A DNA stretch of 64,000 bases from contig NZ_FRCW01000002.1 in NCBI RefSeq assembly GCF_900143055.1, positions 1 through 64,000 on the forward strand, given 5' to 3'. Below are positions 7,485 to 16,694 of this stretch, in pieces. Position 1 is the first letter of the stretch, and each line of letters starts with the position of its first letter. The stretch comes from Fibrobacter sp. UWR3 (GTDB taxonomy: Bacteria; Fibrobacterota; Fibrobacteria; Fibrobacterales; Fibrobacteraceae). Position numbers and translations under genes: made by a program. The notes below the pieces were generated by a model. It saw only the letters and a program-made list of their open reading frames with translations. It was not told the origin of the DNA and made no database searches.

Positions 7485-8832
7485 ATCTACTACGCCAACG
7501 AGATGAAGTCACCTTGTCGAACAGCCCGAAGTAAAACACCGGTTCTCCCCTGTCGGGGCTGTACCCTACCTCGAAGCGAATGCGGTCAAGCGCCGGAATC
7601 ACGAGATGCACTCCGCCATAGACGGCACCCTCGTAGTTATCCCAGCCGGGGCGGCCCTTGTCCCAGAGCAGGCTCCCGTCGAAGCCCGCCACAAGTTGCA
7701 CACCGTAGAAGAAGTTCACACCCATCACGCTTGCGGCCCGGCGCTCCAGCAGTACAAAGCGCTCCTCGAGCGTGAGCAGAGCCTCGTGGGTCCCGAGAGA
7801 GCCCGAGTCGGCCTCGTGCCCGCGAAACGTATTGGCTCCGCCATGGTAGTAATAGTCGTAAAATTTCACGTCTCCCGGGCGGTAACGCACAAGCGCCGTC
7901 GCACCCGTCACAAATCGCCCGAAGGTCTTGTAGGCGCGCGCATCGGTCAGGAGTTCCCAGTAGTTTTCGCCATTATCCGTGTTGCAAAAACGCGATTCCG
8001 TTTCGACCGGTTCGTCCGATTCGATATTGGCGCCGCACGCAACATATTCTTCACCCGCGCCCACGTGCGTAAGCATATATTCGAAATACACGCCATCGCG
8101 CGTGTCGAGCTTGCTGTCACGATAATCGAAAGCAAAGCCAAGCCCCAATTCAGGAAGATTCGCAAAGTCCCTCAACCGACGGTAGGCGGCAGTCCCCAGC
8201 AGCGACAGGTGCGGCAAGAACTTGTATTCCAGATCCAGGTCAAGCAAGATGCTTTTTTCCTGGAAATCGCGGATGTTGTCGTAACTGTCGGTCAAGAGGA
8301 ACTCGAAGTTCCACCCGAGCGGAAGCCCGAACAGGTAGGGGGAACTCGCATAGAAGGCCGCCTCGTTCTTGTCGAAGAACGGGTCCACCGTCGTGCGGTA
8401 CTGCACCTCAAGCCGAATGTCCTCGCCCGCAACATTGATGTTCGCAAGCGCGGCTCCCAACATCAGACCATCGCGGTCGGTCTTCTTGCCCGCGGGTGCC
8501 GGAATCCAGCGGAAGATTTCCTTGAAGGAATATGTGAGTTTTACGAGACCCGGTTCGGCAGGCTCACCGGCCTTTTCGCAGGAAACGGAAACCTCGGTGA
8601 ACAGGTCGAGATCCTGCAGGCGGAGCTTTTCTGCCTCGAACTTTTCGGCAGTGAACGGTTCACCCTCACGGTTCACGAGTTCGCGCTCCACCACGCGGGG
8701 GTTCGTGTGCTTCAGGCCTTCCAGCCGGATAGACTGGACAACGGTGCCGTCGGTACAGGTAGCCTGGGCGGCAAGGCCAAGCGAAGCCAGCAGAAGCGCG
8801 AAGGCCGATATCTTTACATAATTTGTCACCAC
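7483..8832 (-). CDS. Omp85-family outer-membrane protein
   Basis: A 449-residue protein with a signal peptide (about 1-24), one POTRA-like domain (about 30-105; VQSIRLEGLKHTNPRVV) and a beta-barrel with alternating aromatic residues to the end. It matches the bacterial surface antigen (D15/BamA/TamA) superfamily but has a single POTRA, so it is not BamA itself. It probably takes part in outer-membrane protein or polypeptide transport. The start is one of two adjacent GTG codons. Omp85 barrels normally end with an aromatic residue; here FYFGLFDKV is followed by TSSRWRSR, encoded where the 99-bp repeat array begins, so the C terminus may have been extended by the repeat. Confidence 0.8.
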   Translation of the reverse strand: MVTNYVKISAFALLLASLGLAAQATCTDGTVVQSIRLEGLKHTNPRVVERELVNREGEPFTAEKFEAEKLRLQDLDLFTEVSVSCEKAGEPAEPGLVKLTYSFKEIFRWIPAPAGKKTDRDGLMLGAALANINVAGEDIRLEVQYRTTVDPFFDKNEAAFYASSPYLFGLPLGWNFEFLLTDSYDNIRDFQEKSILLDLDLEYKFLPHLSLLGTAAYRRLRDFANLPELGLGFAFDYRDSKLDTRDGVYFEYMLTHVGAGEEYVACGANIESDEPVETESRFCNTDNGENYWELLTDARAYKTFGRFVTGATALVRYRPGDVKFYDYYYHGGANTFRGHEADSGSLGTHEALLTLEERFVLLERRAASVMGVNFFYGVQLVAGFDGSLLWDKGRPGWDNYEGAVYGGVHLVIPALDRIRFEVGYSPDRGEPVFYFGLFDKVTSSRWRSR

Positions 8833-8908
8833 CTATAAAATAGAAAAAACTCGGTACCCACCGGACAGGTACGGGCTGCCAGCGCACAAGGGCTCCTGCG
8901 AAAATTTT

Positions 8909-8916
8909 TATATTTG
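8909..8916 (+). promoter_or_regulatory. TAnnTTTG -7 box
   Basis: TATATTTG is a full match to the Bacteroidetes -7 consensus. It lies 30 bp before the ATG of the following gene, leaving a leader of about 23 bases that contains GAGG. Confidence 0.5.
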
Positions 8917-8946
8917 CAAGCGAAAAATAGACTGTTGAGGTTCCCT

Positions 8947-9414
8947 ATGCTAGATTTTCTTGCCAACTACTGGCCGTGGCTCATCGCCGTTACCGTTGTC
9001 GTCCTCGCCGTATTCGCGTTCCGCGGGCTCCGCAAGGCACTCAAGGAAGGCGGTGGCGCGTTCAACCTTGAAACCATCAAGAGGAACACCGACCCGAACT
9101 TTGCCGCTCTCAAGCAGAAGTCCAAGGCCCTCCTCGCCGATGCCGACATGATTTGCGAAACGAAGGAAGGCAGCAACCTCGTGATGCCCAAGAAGGAAGA
9201 CATGATGTTCTTCCGCCGTGCGGTGAAGCAGAAGTACAAGCTCGCCATGTTCCTCGTGCCGGGCACCAACAAAGTCGTGTACTTCTTCTGCAAGACGGAA
9301 CAGGGCCTGCGCCGCCGTATCGAGAACCTGGTCATCAACCAGAAGTTCCGCGAAGGCAAGCCGCCCTACATGGACGTGACCACCGGCGAAAAGCTGAAGT
9401 ACCCGAGGTCGTAA
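8947..9414 (+). CDS. Single-pass membrane protein, unknown
   Basis: A 155-residue protein. The ATG at 8947 has GAGG upstream and gives a short N terminus, then one hydrophobic segment (about 9-27, WPWLIAVTVVVLAVFAF). The soluble part after it (about 45-155) is basic, with a CRISPR- and phage-unrelated alpha/beta look (YKLAMFLVPGTNKVVYFFC). No signal-peptidase site is obvious, so it is probably anchored in the inner membrane with the C-terminal domain in the cytoplasm. Not recognised as a known family. Confidence 0.7.
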   Translation: MLDFLANYWPWLIAVTVVVLAVFAFRGLRKALKEGGGAFNLETIKRNTDPNFAALKQKSKALLADADMICETKEGSNLVMPKKEDMMFFRRAVKQKYKLAMFLVPGTNKVVYFFCKTEQGLRRRIENLVINQKFREGKPPYMDVTTGEKLKYPRS

Positions 9415-9481
9415 TTAGACAAGAGACCGCTGCGCTGGTAGACGAAAGATTTTCTTTCTCGTCTAGCAAAAGCCCCGCCTC

Positions 9482-12229
9482 ATGACGTATAACGATTTAG
9501 CATTAGCCGAAGAAGAAGGCAAGCTTGAAGCGGCTCTTGCGGAGTCGCGCAACTTGTTGATAGAGGCGCCCACAGGGTCGGGCAAGTCGCTGTTTATCCC
9601 CTACTTTTTAAGCAAGCACTGCAAGGGGCGCGTCGTCGTACTGCAACCGCGCAGGATTGCGGCGCTCTCGCTTGCGCAGTTTTCCGCAAAGTTGCACAAC
9701 GAGCCCTGCGGTAAAACTGTCGGCTACCAGTTCCGGCAGGACAGTTGCAAGAGTACTGGCACGCGCATTTTATTCCAGACGTACGGAAACTTTCTGCAGG
9801 AACTTTTACACGGCAAGTGCGATGCGGAATGGATTGTGTTCGACGAATACCACGAGCGCAAGGCCGACATGGATTTGCTGTTCGCGTATTTTAGGGGAGC
9901 CGAACGGCCTCGTGTGAGCCGTAGCGACCAAGCGCAAGCTGGTCGTGGAGGCGAGAGTGAGGCGATGCCGGAGGTTCTTCTTTACGATAGAGCCGAACGG
10001 CCTCGTATTGCGGTGATGTCGGCGGCGCTGAACCGCTCCGAACTCGAAACGGTTCTCGGCGTCAAGTGCCTAACGCTCGGCCATCCGCTTTACCCCGTAC
10101 AGATTATCAACCAGACTCCCGCCACAGGGAACTCGCTCGTCTCGGGCGTGGGCCTTGACGCCGAAGTGGTGCGGGCGCTAAAGACGCTCTACCGCAACAA
10201 CATCTGGCAGACCACGCTGGTATTTTTACCGGGAAAGGCCGAGATCGCCCGCTGCCACAGCGCCGCCGCCGAAGCGCTCGGGCAAAACTGCGCCGAATTC
10301 CTGGAACTATACGGCGGGCAGGACCGCGAAACACAGGACCGTATTTTTGAAGTCACCGAACGCCCGCGGGTCATTTTCACCACGAATATCGCAGAGACAT
10401 CCATTACCGTCCCGAACGTTACAGGCGTAGTGGATAGCGGCATCGAGCGCGTAAGCATCTACGACGACAGCGAAAAGGTGAGCGTTCTCCGCACGCTCCC
10501 CATCTCGATGCAGAACGCCATCCAACGCTCGGGTCGTAGCGGCCGTACGCAGAACGGCTGCGCCATTCGCCTCTGGAGCGAAGAAAGCGAAAAGCGCATG
10601 CCGCGCGGAATCATTCCCGAAGTCACGCAGATTGAACCCTCGGAACTGTTGCTGCAGAAAGCGGCACTGGAATCCCTGGACCCTATCAGTCGTCCTACGG
10701 ACTCCTTCCAGGGTGACAGGCAAGAGCATCCACGGACTCACTGCAGCGACGTGACAAAGCGAGACGAAGGCATAGTTCTTCCTACGGCGATTCCGGAGGC
10801 ACGCGAGCAGGCCGCCACCAAATTACTTGAGGGTTTCGGAATGCTCAAGGACGGTGCCATTACGGAACTTGGCCTCAGGGCCATCCGCACCCCGGTTTCG
10901 AGCATCCCGCTCGCGCTGCTCCTCGCTACGGCAAACGGCCCGCAGGACCTCCCCGACCTGCTTCTCGCAGCGCTCGCGTGGATTCACTCCGGCACGGAGT
11001 ACCTGCAAAAAACGAAGTACCCGCAAGATGTTTTGACGCTTGCCGCCGACACGCTTTCCAAGACCGTAAGCGCCCCGCGGGAGGTGACGTTTACTCTCCG
11101 GCAGTTGCGGGAATACCGTGACACACTTGCCGCTTCGCGGCTTCGGTGTGACGAAGGCGCGACTTCGCAACAGTGTGACGACCCGAATCGTCATACCGCA
11201 GTCGAGCGCCAGCGAGACAAGGGTATCCAAAGCGCATTTCTCTGCAAGCAGCTTCTCAAGGCATTCCCGGACAGGCTCGCCACCCCGAGCGGCAATGCAT
11301 ATAAACTTGCAAACCAGAACGTTATCCGGTTGCAGGTCAGCGAACCGCCCTACGCGATTCTCGCTCTCAGCATGCTGCGCACCGGCACCACCAAGTCGGA
11401 ACTGAAGGTAAACCTGTTTGCCCCTATCGCGCAAGAAATGCTTGCCGGCAAAAGCGCGCAGGCCCGCTACGAACTGCTGTGGCGTAGCGGACAGGAGCGT
11501 TTCATCGGGGTCGAAGTTAGCGAAGCCGCAAATGCGGACGGGAGCACTACGGAGCTATCGCGTAAGGAAATCCTCACGCAAGAGGCTCCTCCGAAGGTTC
11601 TCGAAGAACTCAAGAAGCTTACCGTCACCGCATGGAAAGAAAAAATCGAGAAGGAAAACTGGAGCGGGCGCTACCTCACCGAATCCGTGCAGACTCTCCT
11701 TACCAAGATGCGGCTCGCCGCCAAGCTATACCCGGAATACGGGCTGCCGGAATTCAACGACGAGGACATGGAAATCATCTTCGATGAATTTGCCGACGGG
11801 AAATTCCTGCTCCGCGACATCAACGAAGACCGTTACAGGAACATCGTCGAAGATTATTTCGGCAAGTCGATGCTCGCCTGGCTCGGGAAGACATTCCCCG
11901 ACCATTTTATGCTCCCCAACGGCAAGCGGGCGCGTTACAGTTACCAGGAGGTCGCCACCGACGAGATGCTCGGCGGGCAGGCGGTAGAAAGTGCCGAGGG
12001 CGTCCTGGTCGAAATTTCCGCCCGCATCGAAGATTTCATGCAGTTGCGCGGCGAGCACAAAATTGCAGACGGCAAACTGAAAGTGCGCTACGATATCCTG
12101 GCACCGAACTTCCGCACCATCCAGAAAACATGGGACCTGACTGGATTCTGGCAGAACACCTACGCCGAAGTGCGCAAGGAACTGCGCGGACGCTACCCGA
12201 AGCACCCCTGGCCCGAAAAAGTTATTTAG
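9482..12229 (+). CDS. hrpB: HrpB-type DEAH-box helicase with repeat insertions
   Basis: A 915-residue ATP-dependent helicase of the HrpB/DEAH group. Motifs in order: Walker A APTGSGKS (about 32), PRRIAA (Ia), the DEYHER box (about 121; HrpB usually has DE-F/Y-HER), SAALN (III), TNIAETSIT (V) and QRSGRSGR (VI). The C-terminal third matches the HrpB-specific region (YPEYGLPEF, HPWPEKV). HrpB is an RNA helicase of poorly known role. Three stretches do not look like helicase and coincide with palindromic DNA repeats: about residues 139-177 (AERPR occurs at both ends), 400-443 and 546-583. All keep the frame. No ribosome-binding site precedes the ATG. Confidence 0.88.
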   Translation: MTYNDLALAEEEGKLEAALAESRNLLIEAPTGSGKSLFIPYFLSKHCKGRVVVLQPRRIAALSLAQFSAKLHNEPCGKTVGYQFRQDSCKSTGTRILFQTYGNFLQELLHGKCDAEWIVFDEYHERKADMDLLFAYFRGAERPRVSRSDQAQAGRGGESEAMPEVLLYDRAERPRIAVMSAALNRSELETVLGVKCLTLGHPLYPVQIINQTPATGNSLVSGVGLDAEVVRALKTLYRNNIWQTTLVFLPGKAEIARCHSAAAEALGQNCAEFLELYGGQDRETQDRIFEVTERPRVIFTTNIAETSITVPNVTGVVDSGIERVSIYDDSEKVSVLRTLPISMQNAIQRSGRSGRTQNGCAIRLWSEESEKRMPRGIIPEVTQIEPSELLLQKAALESLDPISRPTDSFQGDRQEHPRTHCSDVTKRDEGIVLPTAIPEAREQAATKLLEGFGMLKDGAITELGLRAIRTPVSSIPLALLLATANGPQDLPDLLLAALAWIHSGTEYLQKTKYPQDVLTLAADTLSKTVSAPREVTFTLRQLREYRDTLAASRLRCDEGATSQQCDDPNRHTAVERQRDKGIQSAFLCKQLLKAFPDRLATPSGNAYKLANQNVIRLQVSEPPYAILALSMLRTGTTKSELKVNLFAPIAQEMLAGKSAQARYELLWRSGQERFIGVEVSEAANADGSTTELSRKEILTQEAPPKVLEELKKLTVTAWKEKIEKENWSGRYLTESVQTLLTKMRLAAKLYPEYGLPEFNDEDMEIIFDEFADGKFLLRDINEDRYRNIVEDYFGKSMLAWLGKTFPDHFMLPNGKRARYSYQEVATDEMLGGQAVESAEGVLVEISARIEDFMQLRGEHKIADGKLKVRYDILAPNFRTIQKTWDLTGFWQNTYAEVRKELRGRYPKHPWPEKVI
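9897..10010 (+). repeat. In-frame repeat insertion 1 in hrpB
   Basis: GAGCCGAACGGCCTCGT occurs at both ends (9897 and 9990). The middle (about 9914-9984) shares TGTGAGCCG, GGCGAGAG and ATGCCGGAGGTT-like blocks with the 99-bp array at 7001. Its stem has changed to CGACCA/TGGTCG yet still pairs. Confidence 0.7.
10680..10810 (+). repeat. In-frame repeat insertion 2 in hrpB
   Basis: Begins with ACCCTATCAGTCGTCC and then TCCAGGGTGACAG, the same layout as the intergenic repeat at about 1248-1284 (GGATTCTATCGG, a hairpin, CCAGAATGACA). It encodes about 43 polar residues between helicase motif VI and the C-terminal region. Confidence 0.55.
11118..11232 (+). repeat. In-frame repeat insertion 3 in hrpB
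   Basis: GTGACACACTTGCCGC, CTTCGGTGTGACGAAGG and the following Cys/Arg-rich codons look like intergenic palindromic repeat rather than helicase sequence. About 37 residues are added in frame. Confidence 0.5.
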
Positions 12230-12272
12230 AAAAGACAAGGGAGGGGCTCGCACGACGGCCACTCCCTAAAAA

Positions 12273-12296
12273 ACGGCTCCCCTTGCGGGGAACCGT
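12273..12296. terminator. Bidirectional terminator hairpin
   Basis: ACGGCTCCCC, a TTGC loop and GGGGAACCGT form a stem with one mismatch between the convergent hrpB and CotH genes. A-rich sequence on one side and CTTGGGGTTGG on the other; the T tract is better for the minus-strand gene. Confidence 0.6.
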
Positions 12297-12317
12297 CTTG
12301 GGGTTGGTTTGGAGTCT

Positions 12318-15300
12318 TTACTTGAAACTTGCCGTAAGGGTGGTGACCTCGCCCGGATTGAACGTGCGTGTCGCATTCGTATTGCCGTCGCTCCAGCCGG
12401 CAAACACTGCACCCGATTTCGGGACCGCCGTCACTGTCACGGGAACATCCCTGAAGAAGTTCACCGTCATGCTAGCCTTATCGAGCGGCAGGTTGTGTAC
12501 CAGAATTTGGCCAGAACCTTGCACAGACAACGTTGTTTGTGCAGTTTCGCCTAGGTTAAAGTACTGCTTCATCTCGCTCATAATCGTCTGCTGGCGGCTC
12601 TGAGCGAAACTCTTTATCTTCTCCAGATTGCTAGACATCGACGAAGCATCGTAATTCCAGAACGAGGCGTCGCCCGAAATTTCAGCCTGGACCTGCGACT
12701 GCAATTCATCGATTCGCGCCAGGAGCCTGTCGGCAGCAAAGTTCATAGACAGAAGCACGCAGAAACGGTTAATGAAGGCCTTCTTGAAGTTCTCGTTTCC
12801 GAGCAAGCGAATCATGAGAATCGTATGGTCCGAAATCGAGCCGCTCTGCTGGCCACCCTGCTGACCCATGCCCGGCATCATCATGCCACCCATTCCGTTG
12901 GTGCCGTTCGGGTTAGTCACGTAGTTGAACACGTTACCATTCTGCGTATTGTAGCCTACACCAAAACCGAAGTCCACATCGTACAGGAACCATTTCCATT
13001 TTGTCTTCTGGCTTGCCACGCGCCATTTTTTCAGGTTATTGTGCGGCCAGTCTCCATTATTCAGGAACATTTCCGCCTGCATATAGTTCATGTAGTTGTC
13101 GACATCTATCTGGTCGGCAATCTTCTGGTAGTTCGCATCGCTTGTAAGTTCGTTGCTCTGTAGCCAGCTCAGCATATTCTTGTAATCCGTCGCCGAGCCC
13201 GCACCCGCCTCGTTACTGGCGTCAACGAGATCGATGTCGTTCGGGTCGAGCCCGTACTTGGTTTCGTAATAGTATTCGTTGTTGCGTTCACGCAGGTCGT
13301 GCAAGCCGTAGTACTTGCCGTTATAGTACACCACCACGTAGCGCCCACGCTGGTAATCTACGCCGAGCCCTTCCGTCATCGAGGTTCCCAGGCGGTCACG
13401 CACATAGTCGTCGCCGCTGTTGTTGCCAAAATTCCTGAGCGAGAATGCCTTGAATTTCTTGAGTTCCGGATTATCCGGGAACAGCGGGTACTTGAGACGC
13501 TTGCTTCCATACTCCTCGCGGAGCGTCACGGAGAAGGACTTTTTCTCCTTAGCGCGGCTATACTGGCCCGAAATCTTGTAGTCGCCCATCACGCCGAACG
13601 CGGGTGCCTTCGGCGAGCCGGGTTCAAAGAGTTCCACATACACGGGGAGTTCGCGGTTGCTCCAGAAATTCGCACCGTATTGCGGATCCATGCCACTCGC
13701 TCCGTTACCCTTCACGTACAAGCCCGAATCCGCGCTGAACATCGAAAGCGGGTCAGTTGTCACGAACATCGTGGCAATGGACGGCATCTGCCCAAAAACA
13801 TACGTGCGGATAATCTCTTCGCTCGGGTAGCTGCCATCGACATACGTGCGGCAACGCAGCACCGTCGTAGCAGAAACATTCAGGGACTGCACCACGGGCG
13901 AACTCGCCGTCGCTTCGGCACCGCCCTGTTCGCAGCGCGTGCCCGCCGCAAACGTCACGGAAACCGCCGAGGAATAGAACCCGGAAGGAGGAATGTTCAC
14001 CTCGCCAGATTCGGCCTGAGCGGCAAACACCTCGCCCACCGCGTTACCGTACGGGGACGGTGCCGCAAAGCCCCACTTGCCCGCATTGTCGCGCGACCAC
14101 GACGCACCTGTCGGCACGGCGGAATAGCGCACGGAATCCAGCACGCCCGTTTCGCTCACCAGGTACAGCACGCCACCCTGGTCCTCTGCCTTGAACGTCG
14201 TGTGCGGTTCGTGCCCGCGCTTACGCGCGATGTAAGACGTAATCTTGAGCGTCGTAGATTCGCTACCTTCCGTCTCGGTAGCAAACGTCGTGGCAGTCAC
14301 GTTATTGCGCTTGATGTCGCCCGCATTGTCCGCAAGCCTTACGTAATACACCGCCGAGGAATCGCCCGTGCCGCGAAGGTTCTTGCCGGTCCACGCACTA
14401 AGCGCATCGCCCTCCTTGAAGTTCAATCGGATCTTGTGGTTCTTGGTAATGAACCCGCGGACCACGAGCTGGTCGGCATTGCCGGGCTTCGCGCTGGACT
14501 TCATCACCACGCGCGTATAGGAGCCCTTGTTCGGGGAAACCTTCACGACTGCGCCAAGTTCACTTGCACCACCCTCGCTGTAACACAGGGCCGACTTGCC
14601 CGGCAAGTTTTCTGCATTAGAGGTCGCGTTCGCGCCACCGGCACCAACACCGCCACCGATGCCGCCGCCAAAATCGCCCATGCCGCCGCCCCAGTCACCC
14701 ATGCCGGGGAACGCGCCGAACCCGCCCGTAGAGGATTCGGAACTGCAATCCGTTCCCATCATGTTCACGGAATCAGAAGGCGGGATATAGTCCGCATAGT
14801 TCTTGCCCGAAAGGAAGACCACCATGTGGCCCTTCGCGGGTATCGTCGCGTCGCCGAACACCCAGCGACGCGGGAACTTGATGTCGTTACTCAGGGCAAT
14901 ACCCTTGAGGCTCACCGGAGCGTCGCTCGTGTTGTAGAGTTCAAGCCAGCCGGGATCGTTACCGTCGTTGTCCTTGAAGTTTGCGTTCGAAGGGGACACC
15001 TCCGAAAACACGACCGGGAAATTCCCGACAAAGGGTACCGTCGTATCGACAGCGACCATCTGCTGGTCTTCGCCCGGAAGCGGGCCATCGTGAGAACCAT
15101 CAGTTTTTTTTGAGGAAGAAGACGCGGCAACCACACCGGAACTTGCGCCCCCCTGCTGCGGAATTTCGCCAATCGACGAAGAACTCGCAATAACCGGCAG
15201 GCCATCGTCACCGATGACAAAACCGCTGCTAGAAAGGCCTTCGGCACCCGAATCTGGAGAAACCGGGTCCGTCCCGGAATCGTCGGAGCATGCCACCACG

Positions 15301-15353
15301 CATGCCAAGCCAAAACACACCATGCACCAGAAAGAAGAACTCCTGATATGCAT
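12318..15353 (-). CDS. CotH-kinase lipoprotein with lamin-tail domain
   Basis: A 1011-residue surface lipoprotein. A signal peptide ends at VVAC (Cys about 22), followed by a Ser-rich linker to about 100. A lamin-tail domain follows (about 108-185; FSEVSPSNANF, GWLELYNTS, GHMVVFLSG), with a Gly-rich loop nearby. A chitobiase C-terminal-type domain (about 460-530; PSGFYSSAVSVTF) comes next, then the CotH kinase domain (about 555-900; RNFGNNSGDDYVRDRL, NYMNYMQAEMFLNNGD, WKWFLYDVDFGFG). It ends with an InlB B-repeat-like module (VFAGWSDGNTNATRT). CotH domains are protein kinases in spore formers; in Fibrobacter and other polysaccharide degraders the target is unknown. It is divergent from the GH18 gene. 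Confidence 0.85.
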   Translation of the reverse strand: MHIRSSSFWCMVCFGLACVVACSDDSGTDPVSPDSGAEGLSSSGFVIGDDGLPVIASSSSIGEIPQQGGASSGVVAASSSSKKTDGSHDGPLPGEDQQMVAVDTTVPFVGNFPVVFSEVSPSNANFKDNDGNDPGWLELYNTSDAPVSLKGIALSNDIKFPRRWVFGDATIPAKGHMVVFLSGKNYADYIPPSDSVNMMGTDCSSESSTGGFGAFPGMGDWGGGMGDFGGGIGGGVGAGGANATSNAENLPGKSALCYSEGGASELGAVVKVSPNKGSYTRVVMKSSAKPGNADQLVVRGFITKNHKIRLNFKEGDALSAWTGKNLRGTGDSSAVYYVRLADNAGDIKRNNVTATTFATETEGSESTTLKITSYIARKRGHEPHTTFKAEDQGGVLYLVSETGVLDSVRYSAVPTGASWSRDNAGKWGFAAPSPYGNAVGEVFAAQAESGEVNIPPSGFYSSAVSVTFAAGTRCEQGGAEATASSPVVQSLNVSATTVLRCRTYVDGSYPSEEIIRTYVFGQMPSIATMFVTTDPLSMFSADSGLYVKGNGASGMDPQYGANFWSNRELPVYVELFEPGSPKAPAFGVMGDYKISGQYSRAKEKKSFSVTLREEYGSKRLKYPLFPDNPELKKFKAFSLRNFGNNSGDDYVRDRLGTSMTEGLGVDYQRGRYVVVYYNGKYYGLHDLRERNNEYYYETKYGLDPNDIDLVDASNEAGAGSATDYKNMLSWLQSNELTSDANYQKIADQIDVDNYMNYMQAEMFLNNGDWPHNNLKKWRVASQKTKWKWFLYDVDFGFGVGYNTQNGNVFNYVTNPNGTNGMGGMMMPGMGQQGGQQSGSISDHTILMIRLLGNENFKKAFINRFCVLLSMNFAADRLLARIDELQSQVQAEISGDASFWNYDASSMSSNLEKIKSFAQSRQQTIMSEMKQYFNLGETAQTTLSVQGSGQILVHNLPLDKASMTVNFFRDVPVTVTAVPKSGAVFAGWSDGNTNATRTFNPGEVTTLTASFK

Positions 15354-15494
15354 ACCCTAATTATACCCGCAAAAATGTCGTTTTTCAAGAAAAAACGCGG
15401 TTTACAAGCCTTTCGCCGGCCGCAAAAACGGAACATTTTGCCCCTTTTTACGCCACACGGGACTATTCGCCCCAAAAAAGGATATATTAGGAGC

Positions 15495-16694
15495 ATGAAG
15501 GCAATTTTTCTCCTCTTTTTGACAATCGCGGGCGCATGCGTGGCAAGCGCCGAACCGCTGTTCATCGGCTACTACCCCGACTGGGGAAAATGGCACAAGC
15601 CCGCCTACACTGTCGATAAAGTCCCGTACGAAAAGCTGACTCACGTGCTGTGGAGCTTTATCACGCCGGATACCGACGGAAGCTTGCGTGGCGATGCCGC
15701 AGACGACCCGACCGCCCTCGACGAAATGGTCGCACTCGGGCATGCCGCAGGGACGAAAGTCATCGTCTCGCTCGGCGGTGGCGGGCAGAGCGAAAACTTC
15801 GTGCCCGTCGCATCGGACGACGCGCTCCGCCAAAAGTTTGTGACGAACCTCGTGCAGTTTGTCGCCGACCACAACCTGGACGGCCTCGACATGGACTGGG
15901 AATGGGAATACAACCCCGTACCCGATGCAGACACCATCGCCTACAACAAACTGCTCACAGAGCTCCGCGCCGCACTCCCCGAAGGCAAAACGCTCTCGGC
16001 TGCGCTCCCCTGCTCGCAGTATTACGGGAAATACTTCACGCCCGAAGTCCTCGTGAAGAACCTGGACTGGCTCGGGTTCATGACCTACGATATCACCGGC
16101 GACTGGGACGAAAAAGCCATGTTCGATTCGCCGCTCTACCCGCACAGCGGCTACACCACCTGGTCGTGGGAACAGACCCGCGACTACTGGAAAAAACGCG
16201 GCGTCCCCACCGAAAAGATGGTCTTCGGAATCCCCTCGTTCGGATTTGAATTCAAGGGCGCAACGGGCCCCGGCACCGATTTTACCAAGGGTTCAGCCAA
16301 GCAGGTCCCGTACAAGGACATCGTCGCGAATTCCGAATGGGAATTCTTTTTCGACAGCGTCTCCGTGTCACCTTACGGCGTATCTTCGACCGGCTACGTG
16401 ACCTTCGAAGACCCGCATTCCTCTGCCGTCAAGAGCCGCTGGGTCAAGGATAACGGCTACGCGGGCATCATGGTGTGGGAAGTCTCGCACGACTACATCG
16501 AAGGTACAGGCAACCCAATCCTCGACAGCATCGCCGAGGTGTTGCGCGACGGTTCAACCGACGCAATTCCTAACATCCGCAAGGTCCGCACTAGCTCACA
16601 GCCCCGGGCGCAAGGCACCTCGGGCAAGCAGGTGGACGCTCTCGGCAAGAGCGTGAAAGGTAAACCGAAGTTTATCCGTATTTTCGAACCGTAA
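15495..16694 (+). CDS. GH18 chitinase-like glycoside hydrolase
   Basis: A 399-residue secreted enzyme. The ATG at 15495 follows TAGGAG and opens a signal peptide ending ASA (about 18). The catalytic signature of family 18, DxxDxDxE, is intact as DGLDMDWE (about 117-124), with Glu as the acid. SxGG (SLGGGG, about 78) and the substrate-binding MTYD strand (about 176) are also present, as is MVWEVSHD near the end. Chitin or beta-GlcNAc polymers are the usual substrates; endo-GlcNAcase activity is possible. A short basic tail follows the barrel, as often seen in Fibrobacter exported proteins. Confidence 0.92.
   Translation: MKAIFLLFLTIAGACVASAEPLFIGYYPDWGKWHKPAYTVDKVPYEKLTHVLWSFITPDTDGSLRGDAADDPTALDEMVALGHAAGTKVIVSLGGGGQSENFVPVASDDALRQKFVTNLVQFVADHNLDGLDMDWEWEYNPVPDADTIAYNKLLTELRAALPEGKTLSAALPCSQYYGKYFTPEVLVKNLDWLGFMTYDITGDWDEKAMFDSPLYPHSGYTTWSWEQTRDYWKKRGVPTEKMVFGIPSFGFEFKGATGPGTDFTKGSAKQVPYKDIVANSEWEFFFDSVSVSPYGVSSTGYVTFEDPHSSAVKSRWVKDNGYAGIMVWEVSHDYIEGTGNPILDSIAEVLRDGSTDAIPNIRKVRTSSQPRAQGTSGKQVDALGKSVKGKPKFIRIFEP

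Noticed and set aside
7606-8838. 410-codon open frame opposite the Omp85 gene
   Set aside because: Shadow frame; His/Val/Arg-rich with no motif, while the opposite strand has POTRA and barrel features.
13299-15113. 604-codon open frame opposite the CotH gene
   Set aside because: It is a shadow of a GC-rich coding gene; the minus-strand frame has a signal peptide and recognisable domains.
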